Assembly (NCBI GenBank): GCA_031265365.1
Contig: JAISCS010000053.1
Span: forward strand, 1-37,355
Direction of reading: 5' to 3'
Source of the DNA: Verrucomicrobiales bacterium
Lineage (GTDB): Bacteria > Verrucomicrobiota > Verrucomicrobiia > Methylacidiphilales > JAAUTS01
DNA: 37,355 bases
This document shows positions 23,984 to 32,653 of this stretch, piece by piece (position 1 is the stretch's first letter; each line of letters starts with the position of its first letter). The notes beneath the pieces were generated by a model. That model worked only from the letters and a program-made list of their open reading frames with translations, was not told the origin of the DNA and made no database searches. Made by a program: the position numbers and the translations under genes.

Positions 23984-25102
23984 ATGGCATCGAATAAATC
24001 GACCCCCTTACTCAAAACTCCGCTCGCCGCCGCGCATGAGGCGTTGGGCGCGAAAATGGTGGAATTCGGCGGCTGGTTGATGCCGGTACAATATGCCGGC
24101 ATTTTGCAGGAACATCAGGCCGTGCGCGCCGCCGCCGGTCTCTTTGACATTTCCCACATGGGCGAGTTCATTATCAGCGGCCCGAGCGCGGAGGCGTGGC
24201 TCAATTCTGTCATGACCAATGACATCCGCGCCATCTCGCCGGGACACGGCCAATACACGCTGATGCTCAACGAGGCCGGCGGCGTGGTGGATGACTTGTT
24301 TATTTACCGGCTCAAGGACCAAACCTATCTCGCGGTGGTCAACGCTTCGGAAATTGACCAGGATTTCGACTGGCTGCACAAGCGATTGATGGCGAACGTG
24401 ACGCTGGAGAATGTCAGCGAAGATTACGCCGCGCTGGCGTTGCAAGGGCCGAAGGCGGACGCGATTTTGTACAAAGTCTTCGTGAAAGAAATCCGCCACA
24501 TCCGCCGCAACCAGCTCATGACCTCGCGCTTCATGGGCGAAAGCGTGCTCATCACCCGCACGGGATACACCGGCGAGGACGGGTATGAATTTTTCTGCCC
24601 GCCAGCGGTGGCGGCGGGATTGTGGGAGCGTGTTTTGGCGGAGGGCGTGTCGCTCGGTTGCGTGCCGGTGGGGCTTGGCGCGCGCGACACGCTGCGGCTG
24701 GAGGCGTGTTATCCGTTGTACGGCCATGAGTTGTCGCCGACGATTTCGCCGTTGGAAGCGGGCGTCGGGTGCTTCGTCAGCTTTGACAAGCCGGAGCGTT
24801 TTGTCGGCAGGGAAAAATTGCGCGAGCAGAAGAAGGCCGGGCCGCCGCGCCGTTCCGTGGCGTTTGAAATGAGCGCGCCATCGGCGCCGCCGCGCGCCGG
24901 TTACGCGGTGCACGCCGATGGCCGGTCTGCCGGCGTGGTCACCAGCGGCGGCGTCTCGCCCACGCTGGGGAAGAACATCGGGCTGGCGCTCATTGACAGC
25001 GGCCATGCCAGCGTCGGCGTCCGGCTTGAAATCGAAATCCGCGAGAAACGTCATCCGGCGCTGACGGTGAAGAAACCTTTTTGCTGCAATATTCAGAAAT
25101 AA
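23984..25102 (+). CDS. gcvT: Glycine cleavage system T protein (aminomethyltransferase)
   Basis: 372 residues, normal length. It transfers the methylene group from the aminomethyl-lipoyl H protein to tetrahydrofolate. Family blocks are present: [85 protein letters not shown] and [18 protein letters not shown]. gcvH starts four bases after the stop. gcvP is not in the window. No glycine riboswitch is visible upstream; the promoter runs straight into the ATG. Confidence 0.96.
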   Translation: MASNKSTPLLKTPLAAAHEALGAKMVEFGGWLMPVQYAGILQEHQAVRAAAGLFDISHMGEFIISGPSAEAWLNSVMTNDIRAISPGHGQYTLMLNEAGGVVDDLFIYRLKDQTYLAVVNASEIDQDFDWLHKRLMANVTLENVSEDYAALALQGPKADAILYKVFVKEIRHIRRNQLMTSRFMGESVLITRTGYTGEDGYEFFCPPAVAAGLWERVLAEGVSLGCVPVGLGARDTLRLEACYPLYGHELSPTISPLEAGVGCFVSFDKPERFVGREKLREQKKAGPPRRSVAFEMSAPSAPPRAGYAVHADGRSAGVVTSGGVSPTLGKNIGLALIDSGHASVGVRLEIEIREKRHPALTVKKPFCCNIQK

Positions 25103-25106
25103 ACTT

Positions 25107-25490
25107 ATGAACGATAATATTCCGGATAACTTGAAATACACGGAGAGCCACGAATGGCTCGCCGAGCGTAACGGCCTCGCCACCGTCGGCATCACCGACC
25201 ACGCGCAGACGGAACTCAGCGACGTGGTTTACGTCGAACTCCCCGCCATCGGCAAAAAGCTGGCGGCGAAAGCGCCCGCCGCCGTTGTCGAGAGCGTCAA
25301 GGCCGCGTCGGACATTTACGCCCCCGTCAGCGGCGAGGTCGTCGAGGTCAACACCGCTCTCACGGACCAACCCGCGCTGGTCAACCAATCGCCCTACGAG
25401 CAAGGTTGGATTTTCAAACTAAAGGTCGCTGACCGTGACGAACCCGGCGCGTTGCTGGACGCCGCCGCTTATCGTGCCAAGCTGGGTTAA
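25107..25490 (+). CDS. gcvH: Glycine cleavage system H protein (lipoyl carrier)
   Basis: 127 residues, the usual size. The lipoyl-attachment lysine is K65 in [19 protein letters not shown]. The N-terminal [10 protein letters not shown] and the C-terminal [14 protein letters not shown] segments are typical. The protein shuttles the aminomethyl group between P, T and L proteins in the cytoplasm. It is coupled to gcvT by a four-base gap. A GCTGACCGTGACG motif copy near the end encodes Ala-Asp-Arg-Asp. Confidence 0.96.
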   Translation: MNDNIPDNLKYTESHEWLAERNGLATVGITDHAQTELSDVVYVELPAIGKKLAAKAPAAVVESVKAASDIYAPVSGEVVEVNTALTDQPALVNQSPYEQGWIFKLKVADRDEPGALLDAAAYRAKLG

Positions 25491-25496
25491 AACCGG

Positions 25497-26321
25497 ATGA
25501 AGCCCAGCCTGATTATTGTCGCGCTGCTGCTGACGGTTTCCCTGTGGGCGCAAAACGCCCGCCTTACCCCAGCCACCGGCGTCAGCGACGCGCCGCGGCA
25601 AATCACCCGCCAAATCGGCCTGTTCTACACCAATCTCCAGAACGACAACATCCGCCATGCCTATAACGAATTGTTCAAAGGTACTCGCCAGGCCACCGAC
25701 GCCGCGCTTATCAACGACTTGTTCCGCATGACCGAGGAGACCATCGCCCGCCACGGCAACCTCGACACCTACGAACTCATTGAGGCCCGCGCCTACGGCA
25801 CCCGCATTCTCGACCTCGCCTGCCTGACGCGCCACAAGGACAAATTCTACCGCTGGCAATTCATCTACCAGTCCGCTGACGGTGACGACTGGCGGTTGAA
25901 CAACATGGCCGTGGACGACCTGCGCGCCTTCCTGCCCGCCTATCCCATCGCCCAGCCGCCGCCCGCTGACCTGCAAATCAAGATGGAAAAATTTTTCCTC
26001 GCCGTGCAAAACCGCGCCACCGCGGCGGCGTTTCAAAACATCACCAAGGGCAGCCCGCTGGAATTCTCCACCGAGCAAATCGCCGCCTTCGTCGCCAAGA
26101 CCAACCTCGCCCTCGGCAACTACGGCGGCCTGAAACACTACGAACTGTTCGACAACCGTCCGCTGGGGAAGGGGATGCGCCTGTTGACCTATCTCAGCGC
26201 CCTTGAACAACAATCCCTGCGCTGGCAATTCGTCTTCACCGTCAGCGAGGCCGGCCAATGGACACTACTCACCATCCGCGTTGACGACCAAATAGTCGCG
26301 GGAATTATCAACAGCAATTAA
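25497..26321 (+). CDS. Secreted protein with two tandem NTF2-like-sized repeats
   Basis: 274 residues beginning with a signal peptide (MKPSLIIVALLLTVSLWAQ). Residues about 40-148 and 163-270 are diverged copies of one domain: each has an aromatic first helix (IGLFYTNLQN / MEKFFLAVQN), a central YEL or HYELF strand, then RWQFIYQS / RWQFVFTV and a closing VDDLRAF / VDDQIV. The size and strand pattern resemble NTF2-like or DUF3887/DUF4864-type exported domains, but I cannot name the family with certainty. It starts six bases after gcvH and is probably cotranscribed; a functional link to glycine cleavage is not apparent. Confidence 0.8.
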   Translation: MKPSLIIVALLLTVSLWAQNARLTPATGVSDAPRQITRQIGLFYTNLQNDNIRHAYNELFKGTRQATDAALINDLFRMTEETIARHGNLDTYELIEARAYGTRILDLACLTRHKDKFYRWQFIYQSADGDDWRLNNMAVDDLRAFLPAYPIAQPPPADLQIKMEKFFLAVQNRATAAAFQNITKGSPLEFSTEQIAAFVAKTNLALGNYGGLKHYELFDNRPLGKGMRLLTYLSALEQQSLRWQFVFTVSEAGQWTLLTIRVDDQIVAGIINSN

Positions 26322-26393
26322 CTGGCCGCCTGGCTAGGGCGAATCGACCTTCAAAAGTCTGTACAATGAGCTGATTTGCGATGAAGTAGTGGG

Positions 26394-26820
26394 ATGAAGA
26401 GACGCTACGAATTGACTGATGCACAATGGGAACGCATCAAAGACCTACTAAGTGTGGGAGCGGATGTTTGCCGAACTGACCAAAGACCGACGCAACGAAT
26501 ATCTGATAATCGACGCAACCATCGTCAAAGCCCACCAGCAGGCCTTGTGCGGAAAAGGGGGGGGCAGACCAAGCGTTGGGGTGTAGCCGCGGAGGATTAA
26601 CCACCAAGATGCACCTGCTGGCCGATCAATGGGGATGGCCCTTGCGGTTCATCCTGACTGGCGGGGAACGCAACGACTGCACGCAAGCCAGCGCCTTGCT
26701 CGCCGGGACGGAGGCCACAAGCGTGATTGCCGACCGTGATTACGACACCGATGATCTGCGCGCTGAATTGGCCGCACGCAACCTATAGGTAGTGATTCCC
26801 GCCGATCCAGTCTTCTGTCG
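26394..26820 (+). pseudogene. Degenerate IS5-family transposase
   Basis: The start MKRRYELTDAQWERIKDLL is the classic N-terminus of an IS5-group transposase. The next block, after an internal deletion, reads in another frame WERMFAELTKDRRNEYLIIDATIVKAHQQA, the catalytic DDE start. After a run of eight Gs the frame changes again to GLTTKMHLLADQWGWPLRFILTGGERNDCTQA...VIADRDYDTDDLRAEL, then stops at 26786. A middle deletion, at least two frameshifts and a missing C-terminus make it nonfunctional. I could not find clear terminal inverted repeats. It marks the boundary between the gcv operon and the phage-type region. Confidence 0.9.
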
Positions 26821-26960
26821 CAAAGAACGCTTACCTGCTGGCCGAGCAGCCGGCAGTCATTGATGATGACCCGGACAACGATGACGAGCCGCTGTATTTG
26901 GTCACCGAAGACAGTAATGATGAGTTTGGTGAAATGCTGGTACCAGAAAATTCCGATTAA
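26796..26960 (+). pseudogene. Acidic C-terminal fragment of an unidentified gene
   Basis: Immediately after the transposase remnant one frame reads AKNAYLLAEQPAVIDDD and continues through DEPLYLVTEDSNDEF to MLVPENSD and a stop at 26960. There is no start codon in the open stretch after 26796. The strongly acidic tail looks like the end of a gene whose front was lost to the IS insertion; it could equally be chance. Not recognised. Confidence 0.3.
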
Positions 26961-27014
26961 TACCCCTCTCGTCGGGAAGCATCGGTTCACCACAGGCGCC
27001 GGCGGCGGGGTCGG

Positions 27015-27425
27015 TTACCGACTCTTCGCCGCTGCCGCCGCCGCCGACCCGGCGCTGTTGCTGTTATTATTGCTGTTGTCAATGTTTTGAACATTGACGG
27101 AATCGGGGCTGCCGGTGCGGTAATAACTTTTCAACTCACCGCGCTCAGCCGTCGCTTTTCGCAACGCCAGTTCGGTGTCAACAAACTCGGCGGCGGCGCG
27201 GGTCTCCGCCTGGTTTTTATTGACCAGTTTTTGTTGTGAATAATAACGCATCTGCCGTTGTTGTTCCTGCGCCTCCAGCACCGCCGCGCGTTCCGCCGAA
27301 CCCGCCTGACTATTCCAGCTTGATTGGTCAAAACCGCTGTAATGCTGCTGCTGCGGCGGGGTGGCACACGCGACCACCAGCAAGAGGCCGGTCGTGCCAA
27401 TAAACGTGGTGATAATTCGTTTCAT
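27015..27425 (-). CDS. Small lipoprotein with coiled-coil region
   Basis: 136 residues. The N-terminus MKRIITTFIGTTGLLLVVAC is a lipoprotein signal with lipobox LVVAC (Cys20). The middle (about residues 45-95) is charged, Gln-rich and likely helical or coiled-coil. The tail is low-complexity, Asn/Ser then poly-Ala (NSNNNSNSAGSAAAAAAKSR). AAGGAG stands seven bases before the ATG, the best ribosome site in the window. It is cotranscribed with the lipoprotein gene 15 bases upstream. I do not recognise the family; near a phage block it could be a moron or spanin-type lipoprotein, but there is no direct evidence. Confidence 0.75.
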   Translation of the reverse strand: MKRIITTFIGTTGLLLVVACATPPQQQHYSGFDQSSWNSQAGSAERAAVLEAQEQQRQMRYYSQQKLVNKNQAETRAAAEFVDTELALRKATAERGELKSYYRTGSPDSVNVQNIDNSNNNSNSAGSAAAAAAKSR

Positions 27426-27440
27426 GATACTCCTTGATTT

Positions 27441-27929
27441 TTAATAAACCGGCGTGCGCGCGTCCCGCTGCCAGTTGCTGTTGAGCGCGGCATTGTGCTG
27501 GGCGGCGACCCGCGTGATGCGGTCCATGAGCAACCGCTGGGTGTTTTTAAACCGCCCGTGAATGTTACTGGCATTGCCCAGCGATTCCGAACAGGCGTAA
27601 AAATCCAGTTGGAAGTTTTCAGGATTGTAGCGGATGGCAATTTCCAGCCACCAACCGCCGCCATCCTGCCGCGCGATGATCAACCCAGGCTCGACCACGC
27701 GGCCAATGATTTTGGCGCTGTCCCTGGTGTTGTACTCGCTAATGCCGAGCAGAATCAGCGACTTGGCCGTGTCCAGGGTGCCGACGGATTGCACAAAGGA
27801 ACCGCCCACCGTCTGCGCCGGATTGGTGGCGCATGACGTTAACCCCGCCGTCATCGCCAGCGCCGCGACGATTGACAACAGGCCGCCGACAGGAGCGGAC
27901 CACTTTTTGACCAATATGTTTTTGTTCAT
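27441..27929 (-). CDS. Lipoprotein of unknown function (162 residues)
   Basis: The N-terminus contains a hydrophobic stretch ending in AGLTSC (lipobox, Cys33), so it is probably anchored in a membrane. The mature part includes VGGSFVQSVGTLDTAKSL, a WWLEIAIRYNPENFQLDFYAC strand region and a basic C-terminal helix. I do not recognise the family. AGGAAA lies seven bases before the ATG, and a TTGACG-17-TATTTA promoter precedes it, so it heads a two-gene minus-strand operon with the coiled-coil lipoprotein. Confidence 0.75.
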   Translation of the reverse strand: MNKNILVKKWSAPVGGLLSIVAALAMTAGLTSCATNPAQTVGGSFVQSVGTLDTAKSLILLGISEYNTRDSAKIIGRVVEPGLIIARQDGGGWWLEIAIRYNPENFQLDFYACSESLGNASNIHGRFKNTQRLLMDRITRVAAQHNAALNSNWQRDARTPVY

Positions 27930-27952
27930 ACTTTTGTTTCCTGAAAAGAAAT

Positions 27953-27981
27953 TAAATAGGCCACTTTGAACCCCGCGTCAA
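27953..27981 (-). promoter_or_regulatory. Promoter of the two-lipoprotein operon
   Basis: On the minus strand TTGACG (27981-27976) and TATTTA (27958-27953) are separated by 17 bases; TTTAAT two bases further on is an alternative -10. The start of transcription falls just upstream of the AGGAAA ribosome site of the 162-residue lipoprotein. Confidence 0.6.
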
Positions 27982-28104
27982 CCTATTTATTTATATTTTT
28001 CGGTAGCGTATGCATACCCAGGCTGTTTTAAGGATTTCTGACGTTGGAACAGCCGAAAGCGGGAATTATTGCTGGTTTCAGCGTTCGGCTTTTCCATTTC
28101 CGGT

Positions 28105-28260
28105 AACGCTGAACTACCCCGTCCGCATTCGCGGCCACCCCTTCACGGAAGGGGAATTTACTCACGCAAGGGTCAGGGGTAGTAGGGTTGGTTTCCGCGT
28201 CAGCGATTCCCCTTCCGTGAAGGGGTGGCGGCGCGAGCCGACGGGGTAGTTCAGCGTTCG
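28105..28260. repeat. Inverted pair of CCCCTTCCGTGAAGGGG elements before the phage-type block
   Basis: A reverse copy (28105-28158) and a forward copy (28206-28260) bracket 47 bases. The flanking leader CCGCGTCAGCG before the forward copy is identical to that at 15717. The rest of the 520-base gap 27930-28449 holds the lipoprotein promoter and, at 28261-28449, no recognisable feature apart from T-runs and a ribosome site. Confidence 0.9.
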
Positions 28261-28449
28261 CATAATTTCCGCCAACTGAGGTGCCATGATTTTTTTATTG
28301 CCCTCGTTGGCGAATCTGGTATTATTACGCAAGTCACGTCAAAAAACTTCGGCGACCTCGTGGCGCGCCGGCGGGCAGCATCCCGTTCACTGCGAGCCGT
28401 AAGGCGGCCCGGCTCCCGCGAAAGACCAGTTTTTTTGCCGGAGTTTTTT

Positions 28450-29184
28450 ATGCCTGTACCGATAACCATTACCGCTTCCACGTGGCCGGAGGGGGATTGT
28501 CCGTCGAGCTACCAGGAGATGCTCAACACCATCGCCAACAGCTTGATGGCGGAGTTTCCGCAAAATTTCACCAAACTCAACTTCGGCCCGGACACCCCGG
28601 GTGTCAATGACCAAGCCTACCCGTGGTTCCGGCAGGGCGGCGCCGACCCGGGCAAGCCGGACGGCCTCTATTATTATGTCGGCGGCAAGTGGGTCATGCA
28701 GCATCCCGTGCCCGCCGGTGCCGGCGAGCGCCGGTTTTGGTTCGGCGAGAGCGGGGCCTTGCAAACTTACGACGGCGGCGCCGCCGGCACCGTCACCGCC
28801 ACCACCGGCCCGATGTGGGAGATTGACGCCAACATGCAAGGCCGTTTTCCCATCGGTCGGGAGAGCGGCAAGGCGTGGGACCTCAACGGCGAGAAAGGCG
28901 GCGCGGAGACGGTCACGCTGACCGTGGCGCAGTTGCCGGCGCACACGCACACTTATCAGGATACAATTTGGCGCGAGTCCCAAAGCTGCCGTATTGGGGA
29001 TTATGTACTTGATACTGACCCGGCGGGCGATGGCAACCAAGGAATCGACGGCAACAACAGCACGTGGGTCAAGGACCGCGCCACCAAAAGCACCGGCAGC
29101 GGCAGCGCGGTCAGCATCATGCCGCCGTGGATTGCCGGCTACTGGATTAAACGCACCGCGCGGAAGTATTACGTGGCGTCGTGA
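28450..29184 (+). CDS. Phage tail-collar/tail-fibre-like protein
   Basis: 244 residues. The pattern GRFPIGRESG (from residue 131), then GGAETVTLTVAQLPAHTHTY and the closing MPPWIAGYWIKR is the tail-collar domain found in short tail fibres and microcystin-dependent-protein-like fibres; the HTH segment usually binds metal. GGAG lies about seven bases before the ATG 28450. An upstream in-frame stretch back to 28225 covers the repeat element and is not coding. It opens a run of six same-strand, closely spaced phage-type genes, so it is probably a host-recognition or baseplate component of a prophage or tailocin-like element. Confidence 0.82.
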   Translation: MPVPITITASTWPEGDCPSSYQEMLNTIANSLMAEFPQNFTKLNFGPDTPGVNDQAYPWFRQGGADPGKPDGLYYYVGGKWVMQHPVPAGAGERRFWFGESGALQTYDGGAAGTVTATTGPMWEIDANMQGRFPIGRESGKAWDLNGEKGGAETVTLTVAQLPAHTHTYQDTIWRESQSCRIGDYVLDTDPAGDGNQGIDGNNSTWVKDRATKSTGSGSAVSIMPPWIAGYWIKRTARKYYVAS

Positions 29185-29228
29185 ATAAAAAATTTTGCCT
29201 TTATAATTTGAATTTTGGATTTTGAACC

Positions 29229-30215
29229 ATGAACTACCGCCACACGTGGGGACAACTAAAGGGAACCGTCGGCGTGCCAATCGGCCTGGACGCGGGGCAC
29301 GCCAACCTGTTGCCCCGCGTCAACGAGGCGTGCGAGGTACTGTGGAACGCGGGCGACTGGGTGGGCAAGTTCCAACGTTACAAACTCAAAATCAACGGCA
29401 CGCCGGGCCGCGCGTGCTTCATCACTTGGCCGCGCTTCGTTGAGACCATCGAGGCCGCGCGGTTGTGCGATGCCCCGCTGGGTGTCCGCAACGCGCAGTT
29501 TGAGTTTGTCGAGCACGCCACCGGCGACCTCGACCGCGCCTTCAGCGTGCTGCTCGGCGACCGGCAGGAGGTGTGCAGCTTTGATGATATGGACGAGGAC
29601 GGGCGGTTGCACCGGATTCAGGTGGAAACCCACCTGAGCGCCGACAATGACGGGCGCGTGTTGTTGCTTGGCCTCGACCCAAACGGCCACCGCGTCCGCA
29701 CCGTGCAAAACGGGGTGATGGCCGACGGCGAGGTGGTCGTCTTCAACGCCGCCGCCGCGCCGCTGACGGTGAGCAATTTCGCCAAACTGACCGGCGTCCA
29801 GTTCCTGACCAACCCGCGCGCGGGCCGTGTCACCCTTTACCAAGTCAACGAGAACGGCGGCGAAAAACCGCTCGCGGTTTACGACCCCGACGAGGAAGTG
29901 CCGGTGTACCGCCGCTCCGTGTTAAGCGGGGCGCGCGGCGGCGGCGCGCAGACGCTGTTGGTATTGGCACGAATGCGGTTCCAGCCGGTGAAACGCGACA
30001 CGGACTACGTGCAAATCAGCAGCGTCACCGCGATTAAAAACATGCTGGTGGCGTTGCAAAAGCGCGACAACGGCAAGCTGCAAGAGGCGGCGGCTTACCA
30101 GCAACTCGCCATCAACGCTTTGGACGACGAGTTGAAACAATATCGGGGCGCCGGCCCGGGCCGCGTGATGCGGTTCGCGGATGCCGGCGCGCCGAGCGGA
30201 GTGAACGTCATGTGA
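29229..30215 (+). CDS. Phage-type structural protein, unknown (328 residues)
   Basis: A globular protein with no signal peptide or membrane segment. It opens with MNYRHTWGQLKGTVGVPIGL and has an even alpha/beta pattern; the last 60 residues (SSVTAIKNMLVALQKRDNGKLQEAAAYQQLAINALDDELKQYRG) form long helices. I recognise no family, but size, position between a tail fibre and an internal-virion-like gene, and lack of enzymatic motifs suggest a tail, adaptor or head-completion protein. GGAT is 12 bases before the ATG. One GCTGACGGTGAGC copy (29761) encodes Leu-Thr-Val-Ser. Confidence 0.65.
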   Translation: MNYRHTWGQLKGTVGVPIGLDAGHANLLPRVNEACEVLWNAGDWVGKFQRYKLKINGTPGRACFITWPRFVETIEAARLCDAPLGVRNAQFEFVEHATGDLDRAFSVLLGDRQEVCSFDDMDEDGRLHRIQVETHLSADNDGRVLLLGLDPNGHRVRTVQNGVMADGEVVVFNAAAAPLTVSNFAKLTGVQFLTNPRAGRVTLYQVNENGGEKPLAVYDPDEEVPVYRRSVLSGARGGGAQTLLVLARMRFQPVKRDTDYVQISSVTAIKNMLVALQKRDNGKLQEAAAYQQLAINALDDELKQYRGAGPGRVMRFADAGAPSGVNVM

Positions 30216-30262
30216 GTTGACCCGACCGCCGGACCCTTGCGACGAAACAGGAGTTTGGGCAT

Positions 30263-30988
30263 ATGGGCATGTTTGACAGTTTGTTTGAGAAGAGCCAGGC
30301 GCCGGAGATGCCGACGCTGGACATTGACGCCTCGTTGCAAAAAACGGCGGACTGGAACAACAAGCAGACCACCGAGTGGATGAAGTCGTCGCCGGAGTTG
30401 AACACGTACATGCAGAACGAGTTCAACCGGTTAAGTCCGACCGTGCAGTCGTCGATGGACACCAACCGGCAAATGGGCACCCAGTTGGCGACGCAGGGCT
30501 ATACCGATGCGATGGGGGACTTCATGAAGTTCTTGCAAAGCGAGTCGCTGGCGGCGGGGGCGGCGTCCGGGATGCCGGTGGGCAGCGCGTTCACCGCCAA
30601 CCTCGGCGCCGGCATCGGGGCGCAGCAGTTGTTATCCAACCAGTTGCAGGGGTCGAATTTGTTGAACCAGGACGCGCAGCAGCAAAGCGCCCTCGCGCAG
30701 TATTTCATGCAGCCGTCGCTGGGTCTGTTGAGCCAGAACAGCATCGACCAGGGCACCATGCTGGAAGCCTACAAATACAACAACCAGATTGAGCAGCAGA
30801 ACACCATGATTCAGGCGCAGAACGCCAGCCAGCAGTCATGGTTTGATAATATGATTGCCCAAACCGTGGGCAGTTCCATTTCCGTCCCCTTCAGCTTGCA
30901 TCAAAACGCCAACGCGGTAACCAGCAACGCCCCGGCCATGGCCGCCGGGATGTTTGGCTCCATGTTCGGTAGCATGGGGGGCATTTGA
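30263..30988 (+). CDS. Phage internal-virion-like protein (Gln/Ala/Met-rich)
   Basis: 241 residues starting MGMFDSLFEKSQAPEMPTL. The protein is rich in Gln, Asn, Ala, Ser and Met, with helical middle segments and a Gly/Met-rich end (AAGMFGSMFGSMGGI). This composition and the short N-terminal amphipathic segment are typical of internal virion or ejection proteins of short-tailed phages (T7 gp14-like); that is an inference from style and position. AGGAG lies nine bases before the ATG. The next genes follow in the same direction. Confidence 0.65.
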   Translation: MGMFDSLFEKSQAPEMPTLDIDASLQKTADWNNKQTTEWMKSSPELNTYMQNEFNRLSPTVQSSMDTNRQMGTQLATQGYTDAMGDFMKFLQSESLAAGAASGMPVGSAFTANLGAGIGAQQLLSNQLQGSNLLNQDAQQQSALAQYFMQPSLGLLSQNSIDQGTMLEAYKYNNQIEQQNTMIQAQNASQQSWFDNMIAQTVGSSISVPFSLHQNANAVTSNAPAMAAGMFGSMFGSMGGI

Positions 30989-31065
30989 TTTACCGCGGAG
31001 ACACGGAGAAAATTTTGAATTTTTAATTTTGCTTTTTGAACTTGAGTGACTGAAAGGAACGAACT

Positions 31066-31416
31066 ATGGACGCAGTAAACTTCGCCATGTGGCATAACCG
31101 GGATAAAATGGCCGATCATTTGAAAGAGGAGGACGACCGGATGTTCAAGGGCGTCGCCGCTGGCACCGCGATGGTAAAGGGCGGCGGCGGTGGCGGCCCA
31201 ATGAGCGACACCGAGGCGATGTCGCTGGCCAAGATGATGGATAGAAACCAGAACGCCGGCAGCGGCTACCCGACCTACAACTTTTCCAAAATGAGCGCGA
31301 CCCCGGCGCCAACCAAGATGAGTAGTGTGGACGCCGCCAACATGAACACCTCGCTGGGCGGCGGACTAGGCGGCTTGGGCGGCCTCGGCAACACCGGCTT
31401 CAGGATGACGGCTTGA
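31066..31416 (+). CDS. Small phage-type protein with Gly-rich linkers
   Basis: 116 residues, from MDAVNFAMWHNRDKMADHL. A charged N-terminal helix is followed by a poly-Gly run (KGGGGGGP), a Met-rich helix and a Gly/Leu repeat (LGGGLGGLGGLGN) near the end. It is not recognised. AAGGAA lies seven bases before the ATG. It sits between an internal-virion-like gene and a longer coiled-coil gene, so a minor virion or scaffold role is plausible. The 77-base gap before it carries GCGGAGACACGGAG and TTTTGAATTT-type repeats. Confidence 0.6.
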   Translation: MDAVNFAMWHNRDKMADHLKEEDDRMFKGVAAGTAMVKGGGGGGPMSDTEAMSLAKMMDRNQNAGSGYPTYNFSKMSATPAPTKMSSVDAANMNTSLGGGLGGLGGLGNTGFRMTA

Positions 31417-31429
31417 GAAAGGATTGACT

Positions 31430-32653
31430 ATGGCGGAAGCAAGCATCAGCGATTCGCTGGGGATTGACGAAATCCCGCGCAATGGCAGCGGGGCCGGCGA
31501 TAATTTTTCCACCGCGGCGCGGAGCGACGGCGCTGACCAACTGGCGGCGGGGCGAATGCTGCTGGCGGAGAACGAGGAAGACAAACACCAACAGCGGGTA
31601 AATTTTTACTATCAAGTCATCAAGCGCCAGGGCATGTCCGGGATGCGCAATCTTTTGCAATTGCAGCAAATCAACACGGCGGTAGCGCGGGAACAGATGG
31701 CGTACAAGGCGCAGGAGCTTCAGTTCGTGCGGGAGGAGCGGATGGCTAAATTTCAGGAAAGGCAAATGCAACGGCAGGAGCAAATTGACGGCGGGACGAT
31801 TGTCGCCAATGAAATCCTCGGCAACATGAACCCGGACGCCTCATATAAGGAAGTCATCCAAACTTTGAGCGCCGACCCGCGCACCAGGATTTTGCCAAAC
31901 TTAACCGCGCTAGCGTACCAGTTTAAAAATAATTCCATTGACCAGCAGTTGGTGGCGCAGCGTCAGCGGGATGAGCTTGAGACTAAAAGTGTGATTTTAT
32001 CCGCGATGCAAAACGGCATAAACGTCAATGATTTTATCAAAGCGCGAGAGAATTCTGACACGCCGGTAACATGGCAGGATTATAACGTGGAAAATTTACG
32101 CGAGGCAGTGGCGGCTAAAAATGAAGAAACGCGGATTGAGCAACTTAATCTTGATGCCGCCAAGGCCGGCGCGGCTGGCGCGGGCGATTTCAAAACTCCA
32201 CGGGAAGCTGCGGCAGGTATTTCCGCTGCCGTGCGTGGCAAGGCGCAAGCCAAGGCGGTTGACGAAGTGCGGTTGCGGCAGATGCAAAACGAGTTGAACA
32301 TTAACGGCGTAGTTACCGGCGGCGCGACGCCGGAGCAAATTGAAGTTGCTTATGTGAATTTACAGAACCAGTTGACGCCGGAAGAACGGAAGGCGATTGA
32401 CACCTACACCAAGGGGGAAAGCAAGGCGATTGCGGATGAAAACAATACCGCCGCCGAATCATTTCGCGCGAAAATTTCCGCGGTGTATGCCAATGCCGAC
32501 AAACGCCGCAAAGCGAACGCGGCGAAGACAAAAAGCAGCGCGACGGGTTCATCGTCAGCGCCGACAGTGAAAATCACCTCGCAAGCCGAATATGACAAGC
32601 TGCCGAGGGGCGCGAAATTCATGAGCGGTGGCAAAACCTACATCAAGCAATGA
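31430..32653 (+). CDS. Phage-type helical protein (407 residues), unknown
   Basis: The protein starts MAEASISDSLGIDEIPRN. It is predominantly helical, with a long charged Gln/Glu/Arg-rich coiled-coil region (residues about 70-120, including REERMAKFQERQMQRQEQ) and a C-terminal KTKSSATGSSSAP linker followed by YDKLPRGAKFMSGGKTYIKQ. That end resembles the small end-of-protein motif found in several phage ejection proteins. AAGGA lies six bases before the ATG 31430. The last four bases overlap the start of the giant downstream gene (ATGA), so the two are translationally coupled, as internal-virion genes often are. It resembles a gp15-like protein in position only. Confidence 0.65.
   Translation: MAEASISDSLGIDEIPRNGSGAGDNFSTAARSDGADQLAAGRMLLAENEEDKHQQRVNFYYQVIKRQGMSGMRNLLQLQQINTAVAREQMAYKAQELQFVREERMAKFQERQMQRQEQIDGGTIVANEILGNMNPDASYKEVIQTLSADPRTRILPNLTALAYQFKNNSIDQQLVAQRQRDELETKSVILSAMQNGINVNDFIKARENSDTPVTWQDYNVENLREAVAAKNEETRIEQLNLDAAKAGAAGAGDFKTPREAAAGISAAVRGKAQAKAVDEVRLRQMQNELNINGVVTGGATPEQIEVAYVNLQNQLTPEERKAIDTYTKGESKAIADENNTAAESFRAKISAVYANADKRRKANAAKTKSSATGSSSAPTVKITSQAEYDKLPRGAKFMSGGKTYIKQ

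Noticed and set aside
28225-28449. 75-residue N-terminal extension of the tail-collar protein
   Set aside because: The extension translates a dispersed repeat and a T-rich leader; a good ribosome site precedes ATG 28450.
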